Source: Calycina herbarum (taxonomy: Eukaryota > Ascomycota > Leotiomycetes > Helotiales > Pezizellaceae). Taken from it: a DNA stretch of 64,000 nt. Positions within the stretch are counted from its first letter, which is position 1; each line of letters begins with the position of its first letter. Below the pieces are notes generated by a model, which saw nothing but the letters and a program-made list of their open reading frames with translations, was not told the DNA's origin and ran no database searches. This document shows positions 11,900-24,487 of the stretch, piece after piece. Position numbers and translations under genes: made by a program. Location of the stretch: assembly GCA_001414485.1 (NCBI GenBank), contig LLEY01000054.1, positions 248,001 to 312,000 of the forward strand, given 5' to 3'.

Positions 11900-14800
11900 A
11901 TTCCAGCTTATCTATACTATCTTCCTAGCTCTATAACCATTCTACTAAGTACTTAGGAGGCCCTAGAAGAGAAGGATTTAGAGCGTGAAACTCTTAAAGC
12001 TTATATAAGCAGCCTATAAAGTTAGAAGCTAGGTACTAGGCCGGGTCTAGCTCGCTTTGTATCTATTGAACCCGGTATTATAATTTTCCGTAATAGCCTC
12101 TAGAGGCTAGTACTTGGTCTATATCCTATTCGTTATACCCGTTAACTATAATAGGCAGTCCTAGTTCCTGTAGCTAGCCTAGTAGCGGATCGTTAGAAGC
12201 TTTACGAAGCTTATCTATAGAGATCATAGGCTATATTTTAATTATTAGAGGCAGGTCGATCTAGAAAGCGTTTCCAACCTTTTCTAGGACTGTATATAGA
12301 CTAGCTATCTGCTAGTCGAGCTTACAGCTTAGGCAGTCTATATTCCACGTCTTTATCGATACGTAGACCTTGTTGCCCGTAGCAAAGTCTACTAGTCGCC
12401 GGTGCTTGTTTGCTTGCTTACGCTGGCGTTCCTAAGCAGCCTCGATTCCCTTACAGGCGGTTTCCTAGGCGCTGTGTATATAGGTTACGTACGCAACTGC
12501 TTTGTCTCGTGAAAGCTGTTTATAGACGCTTATTAGCTCTTCCGGGCTCTGGCGGACCTAATCAAAGCTGGTACGTAGTACGTAACCAAGCTCGATTTGT
12601 ATAAGCAGAAGAGTCGTCGAGTCCTAGGGAAGTGTAGCTTAAGCGTAGTCTATAATCGGTATTAGTTTAGACTAGTTATCCTAATAGTAGTTTATAAACG
12701 GGCGAAGGCGTTAGTTAATCTACTAGTTTATATTCTTAGTTTAACCGTCGGTTTATACGTATACGGCTGTGGATAGCTTAATCTTAGTCCCTAGAATCCG
12801 GTTAAACTCTTACTAGAACTCTAAGACGAATTACGAACCGCGGTCAGAGATAATAGTATCTGACGGTCTATAATAGCGCTATACACGGTTAAGGTAGATC
12901 TGCGCAGTCTTTTTTACGTCTATAGTCTTTAGATAAGAGATAGAGACAGATCTCTTACTTAGCTAGTAGATAAAGATAATAATTATATCTATCCTAGACT
13001 TATTAGAAGGGAATTCCTTAAAATCAACTAATATATATTACTATAGGCGATTCAGGATAGGTAAGGGGTTAAGGAGTCTAGGGAGGCAGTCTCGTAGCAC
13101 GTAAGAGCGACGGCAGGTCTAGCAGTTATAGACAAATCGTTGTATATCCGAACGAAGGTACGGCTAGTAGTAGCGGTCTATAACTAGCTTTAGGGTCTTA
13201 GATTATCTAGGGTAGGCTACTAAGACTTGATTATAAACCTCGCTTAGCAAGCGTACTTTAAGATCGTCGTCCTCGGGTAGGATAAGCCGTTCTTAGTATA
13301 GCAGGAGGCTATTACAGGTTGTCTAGCTAGGGCGTTCGTCCGTAGCGTACTAGCGGAGAGCGTTAAGGCCTATACTTGTACGATTAGCTTATAGGATATT
13401 GTTAATTAAGTTATATAGTCCGTCGGCTACTCTAACGGGTGTAATATCTACGGAAGGGTCTAAGTCTAGGTTTGTAATAATCCGCGAGTTAAGATTCTTA
13501 GGCTATAAGAGGACTTATATATAAGTAGATATCTTTATTACTATTTAACTATCTACTTCTTAGTCCCGGCGAGTAAGGGAATCCGCTTAATTCTAGCTAC
13601 TAGGCTTATAAGTAAGTAGGAAGTTAAATCGAGAGAGGGTTTTAGCCTAGCGAGCTTGTCGGCTAGATAAGGCTTTAGTTGTTATAAAGTACTCGAGAGC
13701 TTTATAGTCTAAAACGACCTATACCCGGTGTAGAGACTCTTCGAGCTTAGGTCTCTAGGCTTCTAGAAAACGTATAATAGCTAGTATCTCTTTATTGTAA
13801 ATCGGGTAGTTAATCTCAGTAGGTATTATTATCTTAGAGAAGTAAGCTACAGGGTGCTACTCTTGACTCGGCTATAACTGAAGGAGTATACTACTAAGGA
13901 CGCTGTCAGAGAAATCGGTCTTAACCATAGACTCGTATTACGGATTAAAGTATATAAGAAGAGGTGTATTAATAAGCTAGGCCTTCAGCTTAGAGAAGGC
14001 GTTCTAATAAGCAAGTGTCTACTAAAACAGCTGGTCTTTACGAGTTAGAGCCGTTAACAGGCGTGCGACTTGTCTATAGTTAAGAATAAACTTCTAGTAG
14101 AAGTTATAAAAGCTAAGAAAGGACTGAACACCGTAGACTATAATAGGGCGTTCCTAGTTATAGATCGTTTCTGTCTTTTCTAGGTCTACTTTAATCCCGT
14201 TAATACTTACGTAGAAGCCTAGGTACTTCGTATAAGTAACGTTAAACTTAGATTTCTTAATATCAGCCTATAAGCTAGCTTTACGAAGCTGTAAAAGGAC
14301 CTTATAGACGTGTTCCTAATAGTCTAGCTCGTTCTTAGAGTAAATAAGAATATTATTAAGGTAGGTAGTATAAAAGTCGTCTAAATAGTTGAAGAGTACG
14401 TCGTTTATAAACCGTTAATATATTATAGATCTATTAGTTAGTCTAAAAGGTATAACTTTACACTTATAAGCTCTATAACGGGTCTAGAACGTTGTTAGTT
14501 CCTTAGACTCAGGGTTAATCCGAATCCGGTGAAAAGCTTATTATATATCTAGCTTTATAAAGATATAAGCCTTACCTAGATAAGTAAGAGTTTCGTTAAT
14601 TAACAGAAGAGGATACTAGTTCTTATAGGTTAGGTTATTTAGCTTATAGTAATTAATATAGAACTATAGAGAGCTGTTAGACTTCTTAATAAAGAGAATC
14701 GGGGTTGTAAAGGGGGCTTAGCTAGCCTTAATAAAACCTTTATAAAGGTTCTTAATAAGATATTGTTTTATAGCCTAGAGCTCGTCCGTTAACTAGTGGC

Positions 14801-15790
14801 GGAGGGGGCTATAGAACAAGTCGTCTACGTTCTCGTCTGTAAGTTCGATCTTATAGTCGTACGGCCGACGAGGGAGAAGAGTATTAGACGTAGCTTTAGA
14901 GAAAACGTCTACGAGATCCTAGTAGGCTCTAGAGAGGCTTTCTTAGACCTGTAAGTCGTCTTTTTAATCTATAAGCTTTTTTTCTATTAAGTAATCGATC
15001 TTATAAAGAGAGGTACTAAAGGCCGTAGCTTTAGTATCTTATAGATTACAGCGATATATAGCAGCACCGATAACAGCGATGTCTACTAGTAGCAGGTCGA
15101 GGTATATACGTTTTAAGCGCGCTATAGAGGCTTTATAGATATCTAAACCTGTAAGAGCGCGGTTTATATTTCGTAAGTTGTTTTAGCGGTCCTAGTACTC
15201 GCTATAATATACGGCCAGGGGTGTAGTAGGCGAGCGCGCTAGGATCCGAGGGACTGGCAGCTCGTCGACAAGGCTTATAGACAGTTGCAGGTCTTCCTAG
15301 TATTTACGTATAACCTGTTCTTCTAGGGCCTAATCGCAGCGATCTACGTCAGCTTAGTAATCTAGGTTTAAGGGCCGAGTCTATAGGATCCTAGGATCTA
15401 GGAGGCGTAGCTGGACAAGGTTAGGAGAAGGAGGGAGATCCGCGGGCTATATAAGTCGTCGCTGGCGAGGGTTAAGTTATACGTTAAGCTGGTTAAACTA
15501 TATACGTCTAAGAATAAGGTCCTAATAGCTAGTATTAAGGAGGACTATAAAGACGTTGTACTGTTTATAGCCGTCTATGTGTAAGTAAAGAATAATATAG
15601 TAGTCCGCAGACTGTCAACTCTGTCTATTAAAGCCGCGAACTGTAATAGGAGTAGGAAGAGTATAAATAGTTAAAGGGAAGAAGCGAGCCAGCCTCTAAG
15701 CGAACTTTGTACTAATAAGTACAAAGCCGTTTACTCTAGTATCAGCTAGAGCAGAGGTTTTGAATCCGTATCTATTATAGACTAAGTTAT
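11900..15790 (-). pseudogene. Pol remnant of Gypsy element N
   Basis: Protease-like sequence near 15,480-15,700, reverse transcriptase near 14,250-14,700, RNase H near 13,650-13,950, an integrase zinc-binding segment with C-x2-C at about 13,095-13,145, then a chromodomain-like segment near 12,000-12,110 and a basic tail. The reverse-transcriptase box that should read YxDD is YLNN at 14,340-14,363, so both catalytic aspartates are asparagine. Stops at former Gln codons break the frame throughout. The element cannot mobilise itself. Confidence 0.8.
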
Positions 15791-15799
15791 AAGAGACTG

Positions 15800-16861
15800 T
15801 GAACTGTTTTCCTCTAAGTAGCTAACTTAGATCGATGGCTAACTAGCTAGAACCTCGGTAAAGCAAGCCTAGAGAGGAGACTTTCTCTAGACTTGGTTGT
15901 TTTCCAACTGTTCTAAGTCGGACGTAGGCTCCGTAAGCTTATTAACGTCTGTAATAGGCTTAGAGTTCTTAGGGCATTCGCGGGCATAGTACCTAGTCCT
16001 CTTATACTTAAAGCAGGCGTCGTCCGGTTCTTTACAAGCAGGCGTTGGTTTACGTAATAGTCTGTAAAGGCGGGGGGCTAGGGTAGGGGAGGTTGTACGA
16101 AACGTAGTTTAAGTAGTAGTAAAAGTTCTAGCTAGGCGGGAGGTAGTAGTAGCAGTTGTAGGCCGGGGGATAAGACGAGCGGTCTATAAGTTGCTTCTAC
16201 AGAGCTAAAGTCTTCGTAAGTTCTTATTAACAAGTCGACACTTGTTTGCTAGGGCCGTACTTGTAAGCAGGACGTCTAAGAATAGTAAGACAGACTGTTG
16301 TAGAGGTAGCGTAAGCTTGTTATATAAGTCGGGCTATAAGTCGTCTGTTAGGATCTGTCCAGTGCTCGTAAGGTATAAGAAGCGAGTATAGAAGGTTACG
16401 AAAGTCTCGTCATCTCTTATAACGAGCCAGCGGAATTCGATACAAGCGTCCTACGCTTCGAACGAGTTCTCTAGGATATCTATAAGATATACAATCATTT
16501 CTTTAATAAACTGAAACGGCTTAGGTCCTTTCTAGTAACAGGGCGCGAGATGCTTCTAAGTAATATTAGCTATATAGTTAAAAACGTAAGCTATCTTTGC
16601 TTCCTCTAGCTTAAACATAGAGGCGTTAATAAGGAACTTGTCTTTAATCTAGATCTTCTAGTTGTCGAAGGTTAGAGACGAGCTATCTGTTAGAGGCTTA
16701 GTATTCTTAAGCTTGACTGTAAACGACCTATATTGTCTAGTTTCAGACGAGGTATTCCCTTATAGAGGGGTATAGACGTCGTCTAGTTGTTCTCGTAGTA
16801 GGCGGACCTGTTCTAGGGCTGTAGCGAGCTGTTGAGCGTCTGTAGGCTGGTCAGCAGACAT
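15800..16861 (-). pseudogene. Gag remnant of Gypsy element N
   Basis: A start codon at 16,861 opens a frame beginning MSADQPTDAQQL, with the Gag-like reading continuing about 350 codons. A zinc knuckle lies near 15,966-16,015; its last Cys is kept, but the second Cys and the conserved His are changed to Tyr. Several Gln or Trp codons are now stops, so the gene is dead. Gag forms the virus-like particle of the element in the cytoplasm. The frame is much better preserved than in the neighbouring elements, which makes N the youngest full-length element in the left block. Confidence 0.8.
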
Positions 16862-17080
16862 CGTTGTAGACGACTTAGTTGTAAGAACAGAGGGTATAGG
16901 TGGAAGAGCCCTAGGCTCTTATGCGCAGTAGTGGGCGCGGGTACGCGGGGCTATATAAGGCGCCGGTAGCATCTACGGGCGGTCTATACAGACTATAGGT
17001 GTCGTGTTAGAATCGTAACAGATATTCTAATCCTTCCTAGGAGCAGTAGTAAATAGAGAGAAGAAGGGAGCTTTAGATAA

Positions 17081-17409
17081 TATAACAAACCTAATCTACT
17101 AGCCCTCTAGTAGTTATTCTTACCTATAGTATATATAGGTATAGCGGATAATCAGAGAAGTAAGAGGTGGTTTAATTGAAGATCTAAAGCTATAGAAGAG
17201 AAGAGAAGGAAAGAGGAGACTTCTAGAGGTCCTATAATATAGAGATAGCTAAGGAATCGATAAGTTATAGGAATGTCGATCCGTTTATAGAAATGGTTCC
17301 TAGCCTAGGTAGGAATGGTTCTAGGCTAGGCCAGGAATAGCAGGCTTTGCGGACGCCGGCGAGCAGCCGTACGCGAGTCACGTGCTCGGCGGTGGCCAGG
17401 TCTGTAACA
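17081..17409 (-). repeat. 5' LTR of Gypsy element N
   Basis: 329 bp, followed by the second ATAAT copy at 17,410-17,414. Differences from the other LTR are almost all C/T or G/A transitions, as RIP would give. Confidence 0.93.
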
Positions 17410-17414
17410 ATAAT

Positions 17415-19600
17415 CCTAATTCTATAAAAAGCCTAGCTTATATCGAGTTTTATATACTATCTTACCTTACTAGCTTATTATAAGGTTTCGTAGATCAGAG
17501 GAAGTAGGTACTAGTCTTTTTATATAACTTTGTTTAGTATATAGTAATCGATATAAAACTATAGACCTTCTTCTAGCTTTCGTATAAAGAGTATAAGAGC
17601 AGTAGTAGAAGAGTTACTAACTCGAATCTAGCTTTTATCTATATACTCTATAAGCGTTCTTTAAAGAATAAGAAGTTTATCTAAGAATATATTATAGAGT
17701 AGTCTCTAAGGAACCGTAGCTTTCTTTCTATCTTCTTTTATAAGTTTAATCTAGTAGTCTATTCTATCGCTTTATAAAGAAGGTACTTTATCTAAGTCTT
17801 TTAAGTAAAAAGCGCTAAGATAATCCTAGAACTATAGTAGTAGCTTTATTTAAGAATCTATCTTTATCTTCTTCGTCTTCTTAAGTACTTTAGTAATATC
17901 TTATAAGCTAGCTAAGAATACTTATATATTTTAATAAGACTTATTTATTATTATTTAAAAGGCTCTTATATAGATAGGCTAGTAATTAATAGAGAAATTC
18001 GTATAGTAGCTAGCTTCTAGTCTTTTAGCTTAATTTTATATAAGTATATTTATTAAGAAGATAAAGTATTTAGAAGTAAAACTATTAATTTAAGCGTCTT
18101 ATTTAATAATCTAGAGAAGTTCTAGAATTATATTATATAATTCTAAGTAAGGAATAATATAGAGAAACGACCTAGCTTTGTAGTATCTATTAATATCTAA
18201 AGAAATAGTAGCGACTTCTATTACTATATTATCTAAGAGAGTATTAAAGCTAGAGAGCTCTTAAGAGAAGATAGAAATACGTTAAAGGTTATTCTAGAGA
18301 GTAAAGAAGAAGCTGATAAGTCTATATAATAAATATCTAGAGTTAAGAAGAGTCTTTATAAAACAGTCTTTATTAACTAATATAGAAACTAAAAACAAGA
18401 GACTGTCTATCGACTTCTCTTAGAACTTAAGCTATTCCTCTACTACTTCCTTTAAAACCTTCTTCTACTTCTAATAGCGTCTTTTACTAAAAGCTATTCT
18501 TTTCTAAAATTATTAAAGTTAGAGACCTCTATAATCCTTTCTTTAACGTCTTCTTTCTAGACAGAAGCTGCCTAGACTCTCTTTATTATCTACTTTACCT
18601 TTGTCTTATAATTCTAAACTCGGTGTCCTTCGAGTCTATATCTTAGACAGAGATATAAGCTTCTTCTTTTAGTAAGAACTTCGTCTAAGCTCTATTATAG
18701 TTCCTTTAATTAAGTAGAGAAGACTGCTATAGTTAGTTCCTAGTCTATTATATAATATAAGAAACTATCTTTAGATTTATATATAATTCTAGCTTTAAGT
18801 AAAATCGTTTAAGACTTCTTCGTTTACTAAGATATAAGATTAGTAACTTCGTTTAGCTAATTAGTAATCATTTATAATTGTTTATAGTATCTATTATAGA
18901 TACTATCTTCTTAGATACTAATAGTTATAGTAATTAGCTTTATACTAAAAGTAGCTTTTAAGTAACCTTTTTTAATTATATTATTCTATCTCTAGCTAAA
19001 ATCTTCTAAGAGTCTTCTAAAAGCGTACTAGACTCTTTTCTTCTCTTATCTAATTAATAGACTATTAATTTCTAGCTTCGCTTATAAAAGGCCTTCGAAT
19101 TAAGAGAAGAGGTAGAGTATACTTCCGTCGTATCTTTCTAGGTATAGAAGATAGTGTTTTAGCTTACGATTAGTATTTATAACTAATACTAGTATCGAGG
19201 TAGGTATAGACGTAGGTTATAGAAGGTTAGAAGAAGAAAGTCTTCTTTTAAGCCTTATAAGAGCTTCTTCTTAATAGCTAGAAAGGTTAGCTATTAATTA
19301 GTTCTAACTTTTAGTAAGAAGCTATATCTCTTACTACTATTAGTTAAATATATCTATTAACTACTACGAAGGTTCTTATATAAGTCTTTATAAATCTACT
19401 AAATTTATATCTTCTATTATATTTATAATCGTCTACTATATACTTTAGACTATTATATTCGTATAAAACCTTATATTTTAACTATAAAGGTTTTATATAA
19501 GATCTTATATCTTAACTATAAAAGATTTTCGTACTTATACTATATATATAAGAAAGGTTTAAAGGATCTACTATATATAGTTTATTCGATATACTTAATA
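17415..19600 (-). pseudogene. Gag and first part of reverse transcriptase of element D
   Basis: The minus-strand reading shows a zinc knuckle with its Gly-His pair retained near 18,600-18,660. The start of a reverse transcriptase runs to a KLDI...AFYRIRI-like stretch that ends at the nested insertion at 17,415. Stops are dense. The second part of the same gene is below 11,490. Confidence 0.65.
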
Positions 19601-19899
19601 AGTAAATATAAGAAAGAATAAGTTAATTCTAATATTATAGGCTAAATATAAAGAGGTTAATAGATAAGGTTGTCTTTATTCTAAGAAGAATTAACTAAAG
19701 AGAGAAGTCTATTCTACGTATAAGAACAGAGGTTTTATACGTAGAACCTCTTATATCGAGGCCTCTAAGTAGAAGTCTTATTTTATAGCTCTTTGTTATA
19801 GCTTTCGTTATAGTACGTATAAGCTATAAAGAGCTGAAGTTTCTAAAGTCTCGCTATAACTCTTATTATACCTTTTGTTATAGATCTACGTATCTATCG

Positions 19900-20560
19900 A
19901 GGTAATTACTAAGGTAGTTCCTAGAATCACGTGAAGTTATATAAAGTTATACTTTATATAAAGGTGCGTAAAGTCACGCTTTATACGAAGGTACGTAAAG
20001 TCACGTTTCGTACGAAGGTTAGTAGACCGAGTACTCTTTAGATATAAACTATTACACTCTCGCTCTTACTCTCGCTACCTCTCTCTCTCTCCTTTCTCTT
20101 ATCTAGTATTCCTTCTCTCTTTTAGTATCAGCTCTTTCCTCCTCTATATATATTATATTATCTTTCTTAATTAATCGTTGTAATTTAGCAGCTTTATAGA
20201 GAAGAGTAATTAAGAGTATATAAGAGCCTAGTACTATTAAAGAGCTCTTACTAGAAAGGCGTGCTTCTAGAGCCTTTAAGCTAGCTCTTACTAAAGCTCC
20301 TATATCGATTATAACCTTCCTTAGTAGTAGTAGTAGTAGTATATTAGTAGTAGAAGAGAGAGCCTTTTTAGTAGCTTTTTTAGTAGCTTTTTTAACTTTA
20401 AAAAGTAATTTAGATATCTCTGGCCTAGGGTCTTATAAGCGTATATTCCTAGGTATATTAGAGTATTAAAGGTATTAAGAACAAGGTAATAAGTAGTTAT
20501 TTAGCTAATATTTCTATAGAGCCTCCTAGGCACGATTATAGTATATAAAACGCTCGGATT
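19900..20560 (-). mobile_element. Unclassified AT-rich repeat remnant with minisatellite
   Basis: Holds three tandem 27-bp units (19,943-20,023), a CT-rich tract (about 20,070-20,100), a GTA microsatellite (about 20,323-20,341) and a minus-strand lysine- and arginine-rich reading with some stops. It may be the outer end of element D or a separate element. I cannot name it. The RIP-type composition ends here. Confidence 0.4.
19943..20023. repeat. Three tandem 27-bp repeats
   Basis: Units start at 19,943, 19,970 and 19,997. Each begins AAAGT and ends with GGTGCGT, GGTACGT or GGTTAGT. Unit 1 has TTATACTTTATA where units 2 and 3 have CACG-containing versions, so unit 1 looks the most RIP-mutated. 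Confidence 0.85.
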
Positions 20561-20733
20561 ATAAAAAAAGTAGGTAAATTCAAGCTTAACTCGTAACTGA
20601 CTATATAGGAACCTCGTTATCAATATCAACTAAAATAGCCTAACTTCTTAAGCAAAGTACATAACCTACACTAGTGAACAGAGCGATTCTATTTGTCTAT
20701 CAGCCTGGAATAACGATTTTCCGGGTCTTAGAC

Positions 20734-20847
20734 GCGATAATATCGATTATTTATCGATATATTTGATTTATCCGATATATTATCGGATTAGTATTGTCCG
20801 ATACGATAATTATTGTTGAAGGCTACGATATCTATCGATAATATCGC
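20734..20847. repeat. Palindromic CGATAATATCG cluster at island boundary
   Basis: GCGATAATATCGAT at 20,734-20,747 and ATCGATAATATCGC at 20,834-20,847 are near inverted copies. Several TATCGATA and TCCGATA palindromes lie between them. Position and structure suggest a small inverted-repeat element at the border between the repeat block and the gene island. No encoded protein. Confidence 0.5.
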
Positions 20848-20849
20848 CG

Positions 20850-23800
20850 CCTAAGTCTGCTTGCTTAAAATGAGGCCCTAACACCAAGGGATTGGTCCAA
20901 AGTATATATTTTGTGCGCACCCTTCACAGGTAGTTATAGACTCTTGATGTTGTTGTAGATAATTCATAGTAATGCGTGAGTTACTAAAGTTTTGTTGGCT
21001 TACTCGCCATTCTCTGAATTGAAGTGAGAGAAGAAGTTAGAGATGAGAATATTCACTTCGTGTCTTTGAACTTTTTCTTGGCAAGTGGGCTTACTGAATC
21101 AATGAGGCAATGGTAATCGTGGAGATGGGGTGCGCGGAGAGTTTGGGTTATCAAGTTATGCTTCGTGTTTCTTAAAAACTATTCTTGACGCCCAAATTAC
21201 ATTCTTTTGAATAGCTCTGAAGAACAATTAATGAAATCCCCTTCTTCACGAAACAATCTCTACTAAACTCGATACAGTGCAGTTTCCTTATACCAGGTAG
21301 AAGAAAAGTGAAGTGTGAAGTGAAAGCAATGAGAATTACGCTAAAGGCAGCTGGTTCAATATATAAGACCTGAACCCAAATTCAAGGTTCACAATTAAGA
21401 GGAAATTGTCAAATCCAAAGTCACTAACCCAAAGTGAAAGATATACAAGCGTTTGCTTTCCCTTTCCATCCACCCTAAACTGACTTTCAGATAGAGTCCA
21501 ACCCACTTACTTAATTACATATCCTAGAAGTCTCATTAAACGATCGTGATGGAGAGAGAGTCTTTGGTAAAATTTATCTAGATTCGAAACTGGAAATTTT
21601 ATGATTAAAGCCGTGTCTCAATGCTATACTTAGTCAATAGAATTTCAGCAGGTGAAGATATCTGGCTTTTTACAGCTGTCAAATTCCTTCTTCCTGTCGG
21701 TAGCCTTCTTACTGTCATTCAAAATTCAGTTTTCGTTTTGGCGATTACAAAGAAAAAAGTAGGCAAAAGGATTCAACATAGAGTTCAAGAAAGATAAGCC
21801 ATGCCGGATCGTCGACTGAAGCATTTTAACGATTCTCTCCGCGAGAAAAATCATACGCAGAGTGCCATCCGGTTTTTGACTTTAAGCGACAAAACAGTTC
21901 AACATCCACGGTTACTAAATTTTATACTTCGGAGATCCAGATTTCGTCATAACAGCACTATCCTGTTGATGTTCTTTCTTTATAGAGAAATCTCTGACCT
22001 TGGATATGTTTTTTTTATACTTTCGCTCTTATCACCCATTAATTTTAACCACCGCCCCCCTCAACCCTCCCTGAAAAAAACCATACTTAAAGTAGATACT
22101 TTTGTTTTACATGCTTACAAAAGAAACACTATAAGCAAGTTTATCTGCTACGAAGCGCTTAGTCCTATCTTCTAAAAATACCTTTGAAAGATTTGAGCTT
22201 TACAAGTCACTTACCTTGGTGCAGCTCTTTGGTTTCAGCATACTCGAGTATGCACCAGGGTATATGTTTCAGCTTATGCGAGAACTCAAAGAAACCTGTT
22301 ACTTCGTATCTCGAGTGGGCCGCAAGGAAGGTAGAGCCAGCAATGCGAAGCATGGTATGCTAGGTATTCAAGATCATGTGGTTGTAAAATAGTATTTGCC
22401 GGGGAGGGAACGACAAAGACATCCGGGGAGATATACTTACTGCTTGTGGTGTTGCGTAGTGACCAGTAAAAGAAGTTGCGAAGCTTTCCTTATATTGATC
22501 AAATCGTAATTTAGCGGAAGACGACCATTTTAAAGACTTCACACAACTGAAAGAGGGCTACATCCGTCACCAGAATATTTCATCGCCTTTTTGGTGCCTT
22601 TTTTGGTGGCGGAGAAGATGTACGAGCAAAGGATTTTGCACTTTAACCGAGAGAAGAGTTCAACACCACAATCTACAGAACTCGTATGAAGGAATACAGA
22701 CGCCATCACAACAGAGGCATTATATGAATATTCTTGATTTTGAGAATTTTAGTATCTTGTGCTCTGTTCTCAACTCCAGGTTGCACATATTTTGTCTCAT
22801 GCAAGAGTTCCAGGGAGGGTGTTCTTCTAGATTTCTAGGGGGTAAGAACGAAGAAGGTATCAAATAATCAGGAATGCAAATTGGTCCGAGTTAGAAACAG
22901 GTAATCATATGTTGCTGTCTGATATTCGAGTTTTCTAAGTGTTTACCGTCGAATTTTTAGTTTCTGTCGAAAGCCCAATTGAGAGTTCCTCCCTAAATCA
23001 CGATAATTAACAATTTGACAGTAAATATCAGCTTAACTTCGACCTCTAGGAAATGGAAGATTTAGATATGACACACGGAAGTAACCCCCACATCCATATA
23101 ATCGTACATAATCAACTACGCCACTACGCAGCTTCAACATTAGTGTCCTCCACATGTGCGTGGAATTTATCCATAGGTGCATAGAAATATATTTTGGTAA
23201 GTAAACTCATCAGTAGGGTTATAACCCTCAGCCGAGGTAAAGGTTTTAGTGAGTATTCTTCTCAAATATGAGAACACCAGAATACACAAGCACATTGGAT
23301 TGTGCTAGTTTAGAAATCTTGACGCACGAAATTTACCCACTGAAAATACCTAAATTTCAATCGGTTGATTTCTAGAGTATATTTTTCGGCACTGAGGATA
23401 ATTTATGACTCCTGGGGCGTTTTATTTCTGCCTTGATTGCTCTCGCCAATTAGGGGATCTTCAACTTCCAAACGAGAATGACCAGCTTACAAACAATGAA
23501 GTCTGGTCCCCAGAAATTTCCTCCAAGCAGAATTTGATACTGGATCTTGTTACCCATCTGGGATTGGTAGCAAATCCCAGCTGGATAGATAAGGCCAAAG
23601 ATAGACCACCTGATAAGATTATCTTGAGAATAAAAATAGGACTCACGAGAGTTTATTTCGTGCGCTCTCCTCACAAAAATTCAACTACCTCCCTCTCTCA
23701 AAGTCCCACCCTCAATTTTTCTCCCTCCCCAATTCCTACTCCAACTTAAAATAATAAAAAAACAAAAAAAATACACACTTCAAAAAAAGGAGAGCCTGTC

Positions 23801-24480
23801 ACGTGAATAAATGTGGCGGAAACATTTAGCAGCTCACGAGGTAGTGGCTTACTGCTGGCTTACTCGAACAAGAGCTTACTCGCAGCTTACTCAAGAAGAG
23901 TTGGACGTTTCGAGAGTGGGCATATCAACTCACCTCAATCCGACTATAGAATCTTCCCAAAAGAAAAACCCCCCCTACGCACGGAATTTCGTCGTTCATG
24001 TAATCACCCTTATACACACCACCACACCATCTGGCAACACGAGCATCCACCCGGGCGACGGAAATCGACGCAAAAGAGAAGGAAGGAACTACCTCGTGCT
24101 ACCACGACGAGGGTGGAAGACTGGACAGTGTTGAGGTTGAGAAGGTAAGGCACGATCCCCGACTTCGAATTTAGTATACTGCACCTTCCCTTGAGGAGAG
24201 AGAAGGAGCTCGCGACCACGTGCTGCAATGACGAGGGTCTCCAATTGAGAAGGGAAGAAATGACCCTGGCGATCCCAGGTACGGAGCATGAACCCCCTCA
24301 AGACCATAATTCTTTTCTACACAAATCCACAGATTTCTATCTCGAAGAGATCCAACAATGAGATACACGTCAACAGATAACTTGAACAAACTCCATCTTG
24401 ACACCAGACATGACCCTGGAACACTACCTTCACTAGGCAGAACTCGAGGTCACTCACTCTTTCCTAATAAACACCGCAAC
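20850..24480. other. Gene-poor left flank of the gene island
   Basis: Normal base composition without RIP signature. Open frames are short, overlap one another on both strands and show no recognisable domain. I see no spliced gene I can defend. It contains a strong palindrome at 22,238-22,253, an A-rich stretch near 23,750-23,790 and two loosely similar ~100-bp segments at about 24,083 and 24,205. It may hold decayed genes or untranslated or regulatory sequence. Confidence 0.5.
22214..22260. repeat. Perfect 16-bp palindrome nested in a longer inverted repeat
   Basis: GCATACTCGAGTATGC at 22,238-22,253 is a perfect palindrome. An outer pair, CCTTGGTGCA at 22,214 and TGCACCAGGG at 22,251, is complementary at 9 of 10 positions and overlaps the inner arm. 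It could be a protein-binding site or a chance structure in non-coding DNA. Confidence 0.6.
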
Positions 24481-24487
24481 CCAGAAA

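Larger units (their letters stand above)
11491..17409 (-). mobile_element. Complete nested Gypsy element N with two 329-bp LTRs
   Basis: An intact-length LTR retrotransposon inserted in the reverse transcriptase of element D. The two LTRs are both exactly 329 bp and differ mainly by transitions. The 5-bp target duplication ATAAT is present at 11,486-11,490 and 17,410-17,414. On the minus strand the order is 5' LTR (17,081-17,409), gag (start codon at 16,861), protease, reverse transcriptase, RNase H, integrase, a chromodomain-like segment near 12,000-12,110, then the 3' LTR (11,491-11,819). RIP is milder than in the surrounding element but still places many stops. Confidence 0.93.
9419..19900 (-). 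mobile_element. RIP-degraded Gypsy element D, split by a nested Gypsy
   Basis: A minus-strand Gypsy-type element interrupted at 11,491-17,409. Gag with a decayed zinc knuckle lies near 18,600-18,660. The first half of the reverse transcriptase reads down to 17,415 and continues in the same frame below 11,490, including a YIDDILIF motif near 11,311-11,334. RNase H and integrase remnants follow towards about 9,800. Removing the nested element and one ATAAT duplication restores a continuous reverse-transcriptase reading. No LTR pair could be identified, so the outer ends are approximate. Confidence 0.7.

Noticed and set aside
12410..12604. 64-codon plus-strand open frame
   Set aside because: Antisense to the integrase region of Gypsy element N; no independent features.
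21801..22175. 124-codon plus-strand open frame in the island flank
   Set aside because: Low-complexity composition, no domain, no support for promoter or splicing, and overlapping stops in all related frames; likely chance.
23405..23749. 114-codon open frame overlapped by two antisense frames
   Set aside because: Three mutually overlapping frames with no recognisable domain; Ser/Pro-rich end comes from a pyrimidine-rich tract.
23811..24404. Cluster of overlapping open frames on both strands
   Set aside because: Mutually exclusive frames of similar length and no protein-like signature; some similarity between two ~100-bp segments explains the repeated frames.
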